Assembly (NCBI GenBank): GCA_037576195.1
Contig: CM075102.1
Coordinates: 32,856,745 to 32,920,744, forward strand
Length of the DNA stretch: 64,000 nt
Source of the DNA: Phytoseiulus persimilis
Taxonomy: Eukaryota; Arthropoda; Arachnida; Mesostigmata; Phytoseiidae
Reading direction: 5' to 3'
The notes under the pieces are model-generated. The model was given only the letters and a program-made list of their open reading frames with translations. It was not told the origin of the DNA and did no database searches. How positions within the stretch are numbered: the first letter of the stretch is position 1; each line of letters begins with the position of its first letter. Shown here piece after piece: positions 1 through 13,771 of the stretch. The position numbers and the translations under genes are program-made.

Positions 1-1869
1 GGTTGGAGTCCAGAGCGCATCGAACTCTCGGGATGATCGTTCAAGAACCGTTATGTGGGTAAAATCGCGTTCGTCTCTGTCTCCGATCACGATTCCTCGA
101 ATTGGAGCTATACGCGAGCCCTGCTCCAAATCGACCACAGACTGGGAAACCATGAAGGTGCTGGACGAGAAGGACCGGCTCCAGGGTATCGAATACTTCT
201 CGATCGACTTCCATCATGTGAAATATCATAGTTAGACAGACCGAATAGGTGCTGGTTGAGGGAATCAGAGGAAAATGGCATCCGAGTCCGACGGGAACTC
301 TACCGTTCTCCCAGTCCTGCCTTATGGATCCCGGTAAATGGTATTTTACCGAGATTCGAGAACATCGTTTTTCATTCAAATCATCCTCAGAGAGAACGGA
401 TTTCAGTATTGGCTGAGAGAAGTCGCCGACCTCCCCAAACCAGTCTTCTGATTGGCGAGCTTTCGCGAGAGGTACATTTTGCATTGAGAACCGTGAAGGA
501 ACGGATGGTATCGAAACCACCCAGTGTTCATCCTGGTCGGCTTCGGTCGAGAGAACTTCCTCAAAAGCCACGAGCAAGGGCCGCACGGAGTCGATCTTGG
601 GCGAGCAGGTGAAAAAGTGACATCGATATGTGTTCTAGCTCTCCGAGAGAATACTGATGAGGGTACGGGACGAAGCGTGCAACTCACGGACGAACGGTCG
701 GACCGACTACCGACGCAGATACAACGACGAGCGGAAACACGCGTTTTTCGAATGGGCGTTCCGATTAATTGTGACTCGCTTGTTACGAGCCAGCCGACCA
801 ACCAGGTTGCTTGCGTGCCTGCTCGGCTAGCTGATTACCTGCATAGACGCCTGACCGACTCATTTGTATTTGTTAAGCAGCCCGGTCGTTCTCATTTTTC
901 CTTTCTTTTCTCAACGAAAAGCGGCACCGGCCGAGAAGGTGGCAGAAACCCAGCAGCGGCAGCACCTAACGGTTCACCTGTCCGTTGTTCACGCGTATTC
1001 CCTCCTCAGAGGATCCAGCAAACCAGCGGCGTCGACGACGACAAGTAATACGGTCGTTGAGCGTCGACGCCCATCGCCGACCGACCATCGTCACTGCTTC
1101 CATCTCGAAGACCCTCGCTTCACTCTCCGGCACCGTGGTTGTTGTTGATGTTTTCGTCACCCGATTTTGCGCGAAGTCGATCGTTGTCACCGGCGACTCG
1201 ATCACCATCGTCAGAACGAAAGCGGGACGAGAGCGTACCGGATCCCTGTCCCGTTCATCGGCAGTCTTGCCGGATAGCGGCAGTCCTGGTCGCAGCACCA
1301 GCAACGGATACAGCAACGACAACATCGACGGCGTATCTCACAGAGAAAGCAATGTTAATGACCCGTTGGAGGAGGTTGGAGAGAGCCGGTGAATGAGTGA
1401 ATGCGAGTGGGCCGCCGTCGGCGTCAAACCAACTGAATCTAGCTAGCTATCCAGAAAGCAAGCGTTAGCCAAAGGCCGGAGCATGGCCTGAGATATCGCT
1501 GCCGACCGGCTGGCCACTTGGTCAGCGCAGCCACCGGCCATCGAAGAGCGCCTTGCTTACTCGTTTGCCTGCCTCGGCGATTGGGCAAGCTATCCGGCCG
1601 GCCGGCTGGCAAGCCATCGAGCCGGCAATCCTACGATGCAGCTATGCAGCCAGCTCCACTGTGACTGGTGCGGCTGCCGCCGGCGAACGTCGGGATGAGG
1701 CCCCCGAATTAGTGAACCTTTCGATACATAGAGGCAGGCAGCCGATGACCGACCAGCGCGTTGGCTTGGCTCGCTCTTATTTTTTCTCTCTCCGTGTTTT
1801 TCACTGCCGAACGAGCTGTGTATAAGCGAGAATGCCAACGAGCAGAGCGAGCGAGCTATCGAGGCAGGC

Positions 1870-1894
1870 AAGCTAGCTAGCAAGCTAGCTAGCT
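1870..1894. repeat. AAGCTAGCTAGC tandem repeat
   Basis: A direct repeat built of GCTA units (two copies of a 12-base AAGCTAGCTAGC-type motif). A shorter TAGCTAGCTA run occurs near 1.44 kb. Simple-sequence DNA with no apparent function. Confidence 0.8.
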
Positions 1895-4800
1895 ATCGGA
1901 CAAACCCATCACTGACTATGCACTGTCGAACGTCAAAGATTCCGAAGTGAACGACGTTGATCGCTGGACTCCGTTCCATGACCTCGACCGTTTCGGAACA
2001 CAACGCAGGCCAACGTCAATTAATGAGGAGGGACAACGCGGGCCATTATTCATTTTTACAAACCGACCGACTAGCAGTCAACTGGCTCTTCGGCCACTTA
2101 AACCACGTCGTCTACGCAGATGACGCCGATCGCCGTTCCCCCAAAAACTCCGATTGGCATCACGATTGGCTCTCAAATCACTCGGAACAACGTTTCGCGT
2201 ACTGTGTACGCCTAATCAGAGTACTGGAGCGAGGAACTTAAGCACGAGATTGAGCGCGAAACTTTCTCGGAATGTCCGTCAACGAGCTACCAAGCTCTCC
2301 GCGAACGTCCGACACGTGTTTCGAGTCCGAGGGTGAAGTACGTGAGAGTGAAAACGAAAACGACCGCAAATGACAATGGCATTCAACCGTTAAGCACGTC
2401 GGTCGTTCTTTCAACGATGCAACTGCCGTTGTTGAAGTTACGGTACTGATGGCGAGTGAAAGTTCGATGTGAGCTCGCATGAGGAGCGCCTTTGCTTTGC
2501 CGCCTCACAGCTGAATTCGCTCAAGAAAACAGCTCCCAATGGCTTCCTGGGTCTCAAACGGTCAGATATAGTTTCAGACGAAACTGCGCCCTCACCGACT
2601 TGCGCAAAACAGACAAATCCGCCGATCATCTAACGGTACAGTCGTGACGCCGCTGATAGTCATCACGTTCTGTTCAGAGTCCTCAATGAGCTGCCGCTGT
2701 GGTCCTCGGACGATAGAGCCGAGGTCTTGAGGGGGATCGACGGATTTTCATCAAGGGTTCTCGTACCTTTAACGGGAAGATATTCCTGAAACCCATCGTC
2801 TCGACTGTGAGATGCATGAGCGAAAAAGCTCCCACCCTTTTCTGCGCATTTGAAATATTTTATACCGATGAAGGGGGAGCGGACGTCGTCCATCGTTGAC
2901 ACGTTCTGTGTCATCAGGATTTGAATATTCAAGTTTGCCCTCTCCAAGATCATGTTGACGTCTTTGCATTTTGATACGTCGCCCCAGGCGTCATCAGCCG
3001 GGACTGAGAGAACGACCGGGCGGGCGATCGATCGGCCAACAGAGCGAAAAAGAGAGCTAGCGATAGCTTGCTTACTTATTTTTTCGCTTGCTAGGTATTT
3101 GCTTGATGATGGGGTGAATTCGACGGCACGTTCGAGAGGCCCCCGGTAGATTTTGCATAGCCAGCCAACGCGCTTGTTTCTCATACGAGCAGCGCATAGA
3201 CACACTCCTCGCTACAGCCAGAAGAGAGCTGTTGCAGAGCGGAATAGCCGTCCACCGAACAACAGGGAAGAGCTTCTCGTTCCCGCTTCTTCTTCGTCCT
3301 CCTCCCTGAGCAGAGATGTAGCGTGAGAGAACGCGAGAGAGAAAATCAGAGAGAAAACGGCATGCTTTAACAGTGCGGACCATTTTGAATGCCTCTCAAA
3401 TCGACGCCCCACAGCGAGCCAGCGAACGCAGTCCGCAGTCGAATAACTAACTTCTCGCCCAAATCACTCCATGTATCTTCTGTACGTGCGTATTTCAGCC
3501 TGTCTGTCGATGGTTCGCTCGATAGCTTGCGATTGAATGCAGCGGAATAGATCTGATTTTATTCACCGCCCGGCTTCGATGAGATGAGATTCCTGCACAG
3601 AGGGAAAAATCTCGAGGAGAAAACTGATGATCGGCTTCGAAACATAAGGATCCAGAAGAGCCGCTAAGAAGTAACCTTGGTTCTATTCTCTGTCGGTTCC
3701 GCGGCACGCGAATTTTTCATGGATCCATTTATGCAGGCGATTCCGTTTGGCGCCCCGGATAACGGGTTACATAATTTTCGTCTGACTGTAAACAGCGCTG
3801 CGGCGAACGAACACCGCTTGGCGTATCGAGCTGTGTGAAGTGGATTGGTCGACAACCGATTTCCAGCAGCGGCGCTTCTGTCTGCGAGCTCTGTCCGCTC
3901 TTCAGTCACAAGTTCACCAGTTCTCTCTTGAAATACTTAGGCCCAAAGCTCTGGAGATCTGAGTCAGGTATGTTGGAACGAATTAGTGAAATCGAGGCTG
4001 GCATTATGACAAAGAGTAGAACACCGGGAATAATTTCCTATGGATTTCATTCAGCTTCTCTACGAAACGACGTTGCTTTCAGTTGCTGGCGTAGTGAAGC
4101 GTCGTCCTGCCAGCCCCCCTCCTCCCATGATCTCTGATTTTTCAACACTGCTATCAAACGGTACCTCTGTCGTCACTCGAGCGGGCTTGAAAATGAACTT
4201 GGGATCCTTCCACCAATATTTCATCGTCAGCGATCTCAGACGGATCTGCGTGCTAAGCGTTCGGCTGCAGGAACCAACCATGGAAATGCATTGTTCGATC
4301 CAGAAAAACAGTCACAAAGAATGTAATGCTCCACTTTGATCCATGGAGGCCACGTCTGCACTACGGACATAATCTCCCTCCCGAGTTTGATTATTTTCCA
4401 CATGAGACGACTTTTGAACACATTCATAGGAACTGAAGGAAGGTTATGGGTAGCAACAAGCGTTTTTCTAGTGAACGGAAGAACGATCCACGGAACAACG
4501 ATGATGACAAATCAACGAAGTGGAAAATCATTCCGCTTTCAGATAGCAACTGTGCAGCTTATGCGGGGACACAATTCATGTAGAAATACAGCAGCAGGCT
4601 ATTCCTTGGAACTGGCCGTCAATTCTGACGATAGACATCTCCTCAAGTTGTCAAGGCATAACGAGGATTCACTGGCGGCCGAAAGGTCCGCTGAAACCAG
4701 TGCGCAACAGGGGGAGCGATGCTGATGACATGCTGTTTCTGCCTTGTTCCTTTCCAATTCATAGAATATTCTATCTCGTCCTCCGCCGATACCTGGGAGA

Positions 4801-7800
4801 CAATCAGGAGGGTGCGATATCGCTCCATTGTTCGGAATAGCCGCATGCGAGATCGATGGAATTCAGGTTGCGTCCCCAAATAAAACGCTGTGGGTCGTCG
4901 GACGGCGGGTAGGCCGCCGCAAAGCGTTGTGAGGTTTCGAGTAAAATATGAAAGCAAGGGTATGCCAAGTTTATATCTTCAGGCGGATACGAGTTGAATA
5001 GCGACAGCGGGTGGAGGCATAAAAAGGGGGAAATTTTATGTCAAAGCGATTCCGCCCTCCCCCCATCCACCCCCAATACCCCACTCACTGCCATCATCAG
5101 CCCTCTGACCGCACTGCGATCGTTTCCTTGATCTAATTCATCTTGCCACGAATTCTTTGCTCCGAATATTTCAAAGAACTGAAAGACTCCCGACGTGACC
5201 GATCGTCGCTCAATAACAGATTAAGCTCCAGAAGCTGTGAGCCAGGCCGGAACGAGTCTCATTCAGATTGGGGCTCCGCGCAAATGTCCATTCCTCCGTT
5301 CGGGAACGGCGCAAGGACGAGAGTTCAGTCGCGCGTTTCGACCCTCCAGGGATTCAGTTGTCAGGATCAGCTCGGAGCGAAAGAATGTTTTCAAGCGATC
5401 GGGGTAATTTCCAATGGCGTGGCCGTCTTGGGGCCTCTCACACGAACGTGCGCAACCCTTTTGGGCAACCCTCGTTTCATTTAACAAGCTTATAACGTCA
5501 TAGAGACGGGAATGGATGCAGTCAACAACGAGGCAGGGTCGGAGCCACCCAAATATCGGTCCATCGGCTTGCTCCCCGGTCTTTCGTCGTTCATATCAGC
5601 GACTCAGAAACATCACATAATTGCTGCATGGAATAACTCCGCCGGCATATAAGCGAGACCATAAATGACGGTCGAGCCAGAAGCTCGAAAACCTGTTGCA
5701 CACGTCCAGAATCATTTTGGGGCCCCCCGTATTGCAGCATAGCAATTCATTGCTATCAGATCATCGTCTCGCATTTTCCTTCATCCCTTTTCCTTCCACT
5801 TGTTCTTTCTTCTACGACGCAGAACTTCGAGGGCTTGGACGATGGCAGCTGTTGCTGAATGCTCGATCATGCAGAGCGCTCCCGAAGGAACTATCCGATG
5901 TAGATATAGCCGTGACATTTTCCTCCGGATAACGACTTCGAGCTTTCGAATGAGCTCTCATCTTCCCGCACGAGCATGAGTATGCATGAACGTGGCGTCA
6001 TGCGATTCTCGCGCCAGCTCCCACCCGATGGCAGGATCGTATCCGAATCGGTGGACTTATCGGAGGCCCGACCCCGTACTCGTCATTCATCACATGCGTT
6101 TCGATGGGTTTCGTTTGCTCATATGATTGCGAGGCCGCAGCTCGGAAGATGCACTATCCATCATGGAGTCGGGGTCGCGCAGATGACTAACTATTTGACC
6201 GGAGGGCAGGCAAGCCGTTACCTACCCCGATCAGAGATCACTCGGTCGATTGTCTCAGATACTCCTTGGCGCCCCGTGCCTGCCGGCTAGCCTACCGACC
6301 GACCGATCGAGCCATAATTCGCTCGGTACGTTAGGAAGCCAGTTGGTCGACCCGCGGGCGGGCCGCTGTAGGTGAGAACCCTGGAGAATTTCGGCTCAGA
6401 CAACATCAGAGCCGCCCAAATAGAGAGACGTATCGGGAGACAGGTCAAACTGTTTCCGACATCCGCCCCCTTAGAACCTGGTTGTCGTTGTTTCCTAACT
6501 GACCGGACAGACAGAGAAGCCGGATGAGCGCTCGGAAAACGAGTAAACCAGAAAGGCCAAGCGGGCAGATCTGCCAGTCGGTCGCCCGGTTGGTTTGCTA
6601 TAACAGAGGACGTGGCTCTAAGCACGATGAATTCCAGGTAGTTTCAAGCTCAACCTACTCCACGAGTAGTCGGCGGAGTGTCAATCAGCACCAGTTCCCG
6701 CACAGCACCCGCACTTCCAGCCAGCAGCCACCAGACCAGTCATTCAGCCGAAGAGCCGGGCAGGCCCGAGGAAGACAGCTTTCAGGGAAAGCTCAGTGCA
6801 GTCCTTCCTTTTCTTCCTCGTGCAGAGATCGGCCTGAAAAAGCCGCTGAGTCGGAGAGAGTTTTAACTATTTCAAGCTGCTCCGAATATCGTCTGCGTTT
6901 GTGCCTGCCTATGCGCTGCGCATGCGAGAGTCCCCGGGCGAATCTTGACTGAACCCATCAGATCATGATCCTTCAAAGGGTTCTGCACACTTTCAGTGGC
7001 TGAACGTTATCTCCCTGTCGATGTGCATTGTTCGTTGTTAGCCCTTCCATAATCTCACCGCCTCCGAAACGGGTCCAGCTTCCAACAACAACCAGAACTC
7101 GGAGCTCCATCATTCGAGGATTGAGGTTTGCGTTTCGCGGAACGCTCTGAGAGTTCGAGCTCGTGCATGGGCCGGATTGCGCGTCGCTTCGTTGGGGAAG
7201 AAGGAGCGCAAAACAAATCAGGAGTATCGCGCAAGAGTCGTCGTGGCTACGTTCGAGGATGGCTCTGCGAGGGCTCTCGACACCCACCACGAGGGCCCGT
7301 CTGATTGACGGTTTCCTCTTCGTCGTCGCCCGTCGGTGGCTCGACCGGGTCAAGTTTTATTTATCAATTTTTCTTCATATTCCTCATCCAGAAAGCATCG
7401 TGGCGGCGTATTGAGCTTCCGAGGACAGATTCGGCCAGGGGGGCCCCTCTTTAATTAGAGAAGTTACTCATTTACAATGTCGCTCGCTCGCTAGTAGGCA
7501 AGCGGCGAGCAGGCAGGCGATCGGGCAGACATGTAGTGACGAGATTCGGGGGGCCACGCGCGCTAACTCACTTCCCATAGAGGATGAAGGTGGCGCTATT
7601 CCTCGATTCAGAAGTCGCCTAGAAACAGCCTTCCGCAATCGATCCGTTTCGAGAGCCCATCAATCTGTCAATCAGCCGGTCGGTCGAAAAAACAGCCGAC
7701 TGATCAATCAGGCATCAGTGGGTCGGAGTTCGCACCCTCGGCGCTCGGTTCACTCGCAATGGTTACCGCCCGCTATCGGAGGGCCGTCTCGTCTGCAAGT

Positions 7801-8107
7801 GCCGCTTCTCCAAGCATCGGTCATCCCTTCCTCAGTCCTATCTGTCCGTCCGTCCGTCTGTCAGTCGGTGGGTCCGCACGTCTTGACGCTCATTCGGTTT
7901 CTTTCTTCTGCTTGCGAGGAGGTCTTCCCTTCCGCTCACTATGTATGCTAGGCGGCCCGCCGGATCGCCGTCGTCGTCCGCGGGGTGAGGGGCTTCTCCC
8001 GGGGCAGAGCAGAGGACGGAGGGGGGATTCGTCGTTGTTGGGTCGGTTCTCCTTTCTTGTAATTTATCGATCCTCTCTTCATTATGATTAGATTCTACCC
8101 TCCTCCT

Positions 8108-8165
8108 TCCTCTGCTGCTGCTGCCGGCGCCGCCGCTCGTGCTGCTGCTTAGGCCCTGTTCTCAG
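8108..8165. repeat. Degenerate GCT/GCC triplet repeat
   Basis: CTGCTGCTGCTGCCGG-type triplets that continue, interrupted, through CGCCGCTCGTGCTGCTGCTT. A second GCTGCCGCTGCCGCC block lies near 8.34 kb. No open frame here shows other signs of coding, so I read it as microsatellite-like DNA. Confidence 0.7.
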
Positions 8166-11100
8166 CATCAGCAGCGGCGGCCGTTTCGGCAGCGGTGGCG
8201 TTGGTGGTGGCGGTCCCCCTAGAAAAAGAAGAAGGCAAGCAGCTAGCTCGCACCGAAAAGAAGGCCTTCTCGGTCTGTCTGTCGCTCGCTTGGTCGTCCC
8301 TTCCTTCCCAAATTACGACTGCAATGCAACTACCCCAATATCGGCTGCCGCTGCCGCCGCCACTGCTGCCGCCGCTACTGGCCTAAGAAGCTCGCTTACT
8401 TGCTTCCCAATAGATGAAAACCATTTCTCCGCGGGAACATAGCTGCGATGCGCAATATGAATCGCTTCCATCACTGGCGGGGCTTGGGTCCAAGTTGAGA
8501 AACAATGAAGTGACTTCCAGAAGCTCTGGCCCGACCCTAGCGACGGAAAGAGACCTGAGGCAGAGTTCATTTCCAGAGACGGAAGTCAGCCTTTCAAGGC
8601 AGAGACGCGCCCTCGATCCTCGCGACTAGTCTACGCTCCCACGATACTCGTGTATGGCTCGGCCGCCGGGAGATTCGGCGGACGCGGAGCTCACATGGGA
8701 ATGGGAACAGATGAATTTCCTTTCGAGATGTCTTTCTTATCGGAAATCAGCCCTCCTAATCAAGGTTTCACGTGAGCCTTCCTCATGCTCACCGTGGATT
8801 CCGAAGTGTCCGATCAACAGACGGACAATTCGGATTCAGATACCTTCTGGCGACGATCGATAACCGAAAGCCTTGTCGACGTAGACGGCAACGATAACCA
8901 GTTCCTTCTCCTTCGTCAACATGGAACCATCCAGCCGGTCTTTTATCGATCTATCCATCCATCTGTCGAAATTTACCAAAGTCTATCAATCCCGTTCTCC
9001 AGCTCTTCGAATCTTAGCAGAGGAGCGATCGCCCTAGTCGCGAGGGACGTTGTATTGTTCCGACCGATGCGTTCGTTCTCAGCTTCTTCGCGACTGTAGA
9101 GATTTCAGTTCAGAAATCGAACGATGGAGCGGTGTCCACGAGGATCCCAGAAGGCACCGTTAGCAGCCGTACGAGTGTCAGGGCGCCAGAGGGAACCCGA
9201 GAGAAATGCTGAGCATATCTGCAACTCACACCGCAGTGCAGCACAGCGTACGACAGATGCTATCCGATGAGCAGCGCGAGTTCACGATGAGGACGAAAAC
9301 GGAGAAACGAAAAAGCTACAAGAGTAATAGAGAGAGCGCGCTCTAGAGTGCACAGTGGAACAAATGGCACTCTATGGGTCGCGTAGCCGCCGTCGACGGA
9401 CCGGCTGGACCGATACCGTGGAGGGGCCCCTTGACGTGACGGAGTGCCCTATACAGCAACTAACTCACCGGTGTTACACACAAACACACACAGACGGACA
9501 AACAGCACACAACTGTTGTTGTTGTTGCTGTCGTTGTCGAACACTTGGTTTGTGTGTGCCGAAGCTCCGTGAGTCCTGCAGGTCCTGTTTCCCGACGTTT
9601 AAAGTTTTGCACAGTATTGATCCACAGCGACAACAACTGTCGAACGTTTCCGCACGCGCGAACAGGGGGTACGCTCCAAGTTGAGGAGCTCAATGGCGGG
9701 CACTGTACTCGGAGAATTGAGTTATTCTACAGGTCGCGAATGTCACACCGCAGATGACACAGTTCGAACACGTCCAAATCCGAAACAGGGGTTGTGCACA
9801 CCATCAACGCTCCTGAGGTTGACAATCATGCGACGATCGATGGAAAAATCCTCGAAGATGATGATGAGGTCGATGATGATGATGAAAATGGAACATGCAC
9901 AGCACCACCGCCACAGAGCACTTGGAGGAGGCCCCGAGAGGCCACGAACAGGTGAGCGCGCGCGAGTTTGACAGCTAACCCGTGGCTCCGGAGGTCGGAT
10001 CTAGCCGAGCCTGTTGCGATGCCGGTGTCGCGATCTTGCACTTCGGGACGCTGGGGTCGTCCGGGATCGAGCGCACGTCACCGTTAGTTTAGGCGGCGCT
10101 GATTTAGTTCACTAGTCGCGGACCGGCGACTGCATGCTCCCTGTTCGTTAGCTCTATGCATATGAGCACACTTAGAAGAGAAGGCACTGCTTAGCCGCGA
10201 GCTTTCCCGGAGCACCACTAGGGGTCGCAGTGCCTTACGCATGCGCGACGCACACCGAATCGTCGGCCGAGCTGACGACAACGACGACGACGACGGCGGC
10301 GAGAACTACCGTCTGACGGTGAGGGAAATTTCCGTAAGAATAAACGTCTCACGCATCATTGCCATGCGGAGAGCGACATTACCGATATGCAAGGCGCGAG
10401 CGACACCGGTCCGATGCTATCGAGCCGAGGGGCTCGAATCTCTGCCATTTCATTGCTTTCGCCGGCACTTCGTTGTTGCTGCTGTGATGTTGTTGTAAAC
10501 AAAGCTGTTTCTGCCTCCACGATTTGCTCTTTTATTCCGCTCTGTTCTTCAGCGGTGGACCCATAGCTCGGTTGCAGTCGTTCATTATGGGTCGGTTTGG
10601 CGAAATCATAATGGTTTCAATTCAATTTTACCCGAGAATCTCTTCGCTTTTCGCGGTACTGCGATTCTTGCATGCTTTGAATTTGACACTCGGACTGATT
10701 GAGCACCGTATGTGCTTCGAGGTTACAAGTCGCGTCTTCAATTCTGATCGCTGCGGGACTTAAGTTCATAATATTCTCTAATCGAAGTCGCTGATGGAAA
10801 GAAATCAAGAGTTTCTGAAATCAAATGAAGAAGCGCCGTGTTTCCTCCCTGTCAGGCAGTTCAGGACCAATGGGGTTGTCGAGAGAGCCGATTATGTTTT
10901 TTTGATGGCCGATATGACGAACGTATACCAGCAGTAAGCGAGACATATCAGCTCCGTAATAGAGGTGTTTGCGCGCCGATCGTATGCAGTTCGTGACGGG
11001 TTCGACGATCCGTATCACTCGCGTGCACAACCCTCGACGGAGAATGATGATGCGTGGTGCATCGACTGCTTCACCGACATTCCGGTTGAGAATTATTTTC

Positions 11101-13598
11101 CCGTAATTGTTGATAACATCAATCGGGTCCGAATAGCGGCGCGGTTCCGTTGTGAGGCGGCTTCCGAGTTCTTTCCTTGTGGACTTGGAAAAACTGGATC
11201 AGCTCGTTGTGCTCGCTGGAACTTGAGGAAGGAATCGACAACAAAAACTGCCGAATCTACCAACAGATATGAATCCGCCGTTCATCAACTATCGGAACAC
11301 AAAGCTGATGCTCGTAAAGTAAAGCTCTTCGTTCGAGCGCTAATTAGCTTCATAATCGATTCAGCTGATTATACACCACAGGGTTCCTACTCAATGCTCT
11401 CAATACCGAGCGACAGCAGCCTATCAGCTTCGGAGTCTGTCGGCGGTTGCTCAAAAGCTTTCGCTTCACGAGGAAACTCCACCCCGAACCCTTTTTTTAT
11501 TCTCCTCAGTTGCTCTCGTTAAAGCACTCGCCATATTCAAACCTCTCTCCTCCCGGGCGAAAAGCACTTCAGGTCGTCGTACCACCCACTTTGCCAACGA
11601 GATCATCGGCCGGCCAGCCATCCAGACAGTCGGGGAACAACGAGGCGGAGGATCAACCGAAGGAGCGAGTTCAGAACCCTGACCACGAGGTACGGCCGAC
11701 GGGTCACTCGGGGCCGTAACCACATGGAGAAAGCTTTCGAAGAGTCGTTCGCCCTCGACGGCATTGTGCTTAGCTCCCGATTCGCCCCACGATCAGGCTG
11801 GGCCTACAATCAGGGCCCTCCTACTAGCAGGCGATGCCACGACCGAGCCGGCGGAGGCTGCTCCATCGCGCCAGGCTATGCAAACAGCGAGCGCGTGCTG
11901 TAACCGCTCCCACAGAAGCCGTGGCCGCCTTGGCTGTCGTGGGGAGAGGGTCTCGGGGAGTAGGCGAGGGCCCTCTTGCCCGCTTTGCCCACGGCGGCTA
12001 TCGGCGGCGCTGTGGCAGCCGCTGGTGTTGCTGCATATTCAAATGAGACAAATCCCGCCCCGTTCGCCTGAGCAACCCGGAGAATAAACAGGGCCCTGGT
12101 ATTCGAGGCGTATGCTCGCGCAAAGAACTGACGCAAGACCCCCGCGTTGTACACTATGTTGTACGTGGGAGAAGCATGCGGAGCAAGGGGTGTGCGACAG
12201 CCGAGTTGTTGAGCACGCATGAATTCGACGGAAGTACTCGAACGAAAACCCTGGAAAACAGTCAACCACGCGACTGAGATCCAATCCACAACGAAAGCCC
12301 CTTGCGAGATCCTTCAGGACATTTCGTCGTCATTTCCTGAAATATATCCTGCTTCGTTTCATGTTGTGTCGTTGCCCATTTCATGCATTCCAGTCGCGAC
12401 AACAACTTTTGTTGACTAGGAAATGAAACCGAATGAATGAAATGACTGATTCCACTCCCGTTGCCTCATTCAGTGTTTTTAACCGACTTCGCGAGAGCTC
12501 GATCCTCGAATCTTCAGACTGTGCTCAACCTTCCGATTTCTCATGTCATTCCACGTATCGTTCTTCTGCTATCTTTTCTGTCGAGCTGTCGTTTTTTGCT
12601 TCGCATCTAGCGGCGCGTATTTATCAAAGATGACCTCAACAAGCATGTAGCGGAGCTTGTTTCCCTCAGGGTTGTAACTATTAATCATCATGATTATCGT
12701 TATGCCGTTCGCGGGTTCGTCCTCGTCGATATCATTGCATCCATCCAGTAGGATGACGGAAACAGAAAATGCAGACATGTGAACCTGGATCACTTTCCGT
12801 CGAACTTCTGCGACTCCGCTGCGTCGTCAACTTTGGTTTCGAATCTTGGCTGAAAGTGATTCTGACGGATGTTCGCGTTCCGCATGTTGATTCAATCGGG
12901 CGAAGTCTTCACCTCTGTGAGCGGTGAGTTGCGGTGTGACATTTGATCCTGTGTGACCGAAATTTCATGCAGGGTCGACGTCGAACAACGAGGTAAACAA
13001 TTGAGTTTCCACCGAGCTCGGCTTTTTGTTTCTTCCCGACCACTGGTCACCGCCGTCATCGTCATCATTGAGCACAGTCGGTACACCTTCCTTCGTGTGA
13101 GTTCTGTTAGCTCGTCAGAACTCGACAATCATTTAGCCCGCCGCTCGCTGCCGTGAACCTGGGGCGTTCTCAGCGGCTGAAGAGCAAGCACGAGAACGCC
13201 GGCAGTGACAATAATAAACGACTGCCGATTTCGAGGAGCCCGCGCTCGTCGTCCGCGGATTGTGGGTCTTGCTGCCGGAGTCGTAGCACTGCACCGCGAC
13301 GCCGGCCAATCAATTATGAACGGAAAAGCGAGGGCGCCCGCCAAAGTCTCATGGAGGCAGAGAAGCTCAATGAACAAGTCGGTCTTCACAATATCGATTT
13401 CCATCATTTCCACTCGTTACTACCAGGGTCCGATAGAGTGTGAGACTAGGAAAGTGAGTTCACAATTTATTAATGGAGCTTTGAGTATTCCATCATGCCC
13501 TCCGCGGAGACACGCTCGTTCCGGAGTCACTCGGTCGAGTGAGCCACATGCTAGCTGAGACACCGCTTTTACAATGAAGTGGCTAGGCCGCCGCGAAC

Positions 13599-13604
13599 TT
13601 TATT
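13599..13604 (-). promoter_or_regulatory. Poly(A) signal of BCKDHA
   Basis: AATAAA on the minus strand (TTTATT on the plus strand), about 168 bases beyond the BCKDHA stop codon at 13772-13774. It is the first canonical hexamer downstream. Confidence 0.65.
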
Positions 13605-13771
13605 AAGAGGGAGCGAACAACCATTCTGCGCTCCGGTGATTTGAGTAAAACATTGAATGTGAATTTGGGTTCCGCCGTCACGTCGCGGCGGTAGGGTGAA
13701 CTCCGAGCGAAACATCGGAAGACCTTTAAACGGAATGTCAACGTTCGAGCGATGTGGCAGGGCACCGCGAA

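Larger units (their letters stand above)
1..13598. other. Long stretch without a supported gene
   Basis: No protein family or RNA gene could be recognised on either strand. Open frames of up to about 190 codons occur in several overlapping frames at once, as expected by chance at this base composition, and none has credible splice-linked homology. The DNA is rich in short tandem motifs: TAGC runs near 1.44 and 1.88 kb, CGTC/CTGT runs near 7.85 kb, GCT/GCC triplets near 8.1 and 8.35 kb, GTT near 9.5 kb, GAT near 9.87 kb and GAC near 10.28 kb. It lies downstream of the BCKDHA gene and may be intergenic, or a large intron or regulatory region of a gene outside the window. Confidence 0.6.

Noticed and set aside
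41-1048. Open frames of 174-181 codons overlapping on both strands
   Set aside because: They overlap in several frames, have no recognised domain, and contain low-complexity Arg/Ser-rich stretches typical of chance frames at this GC content.
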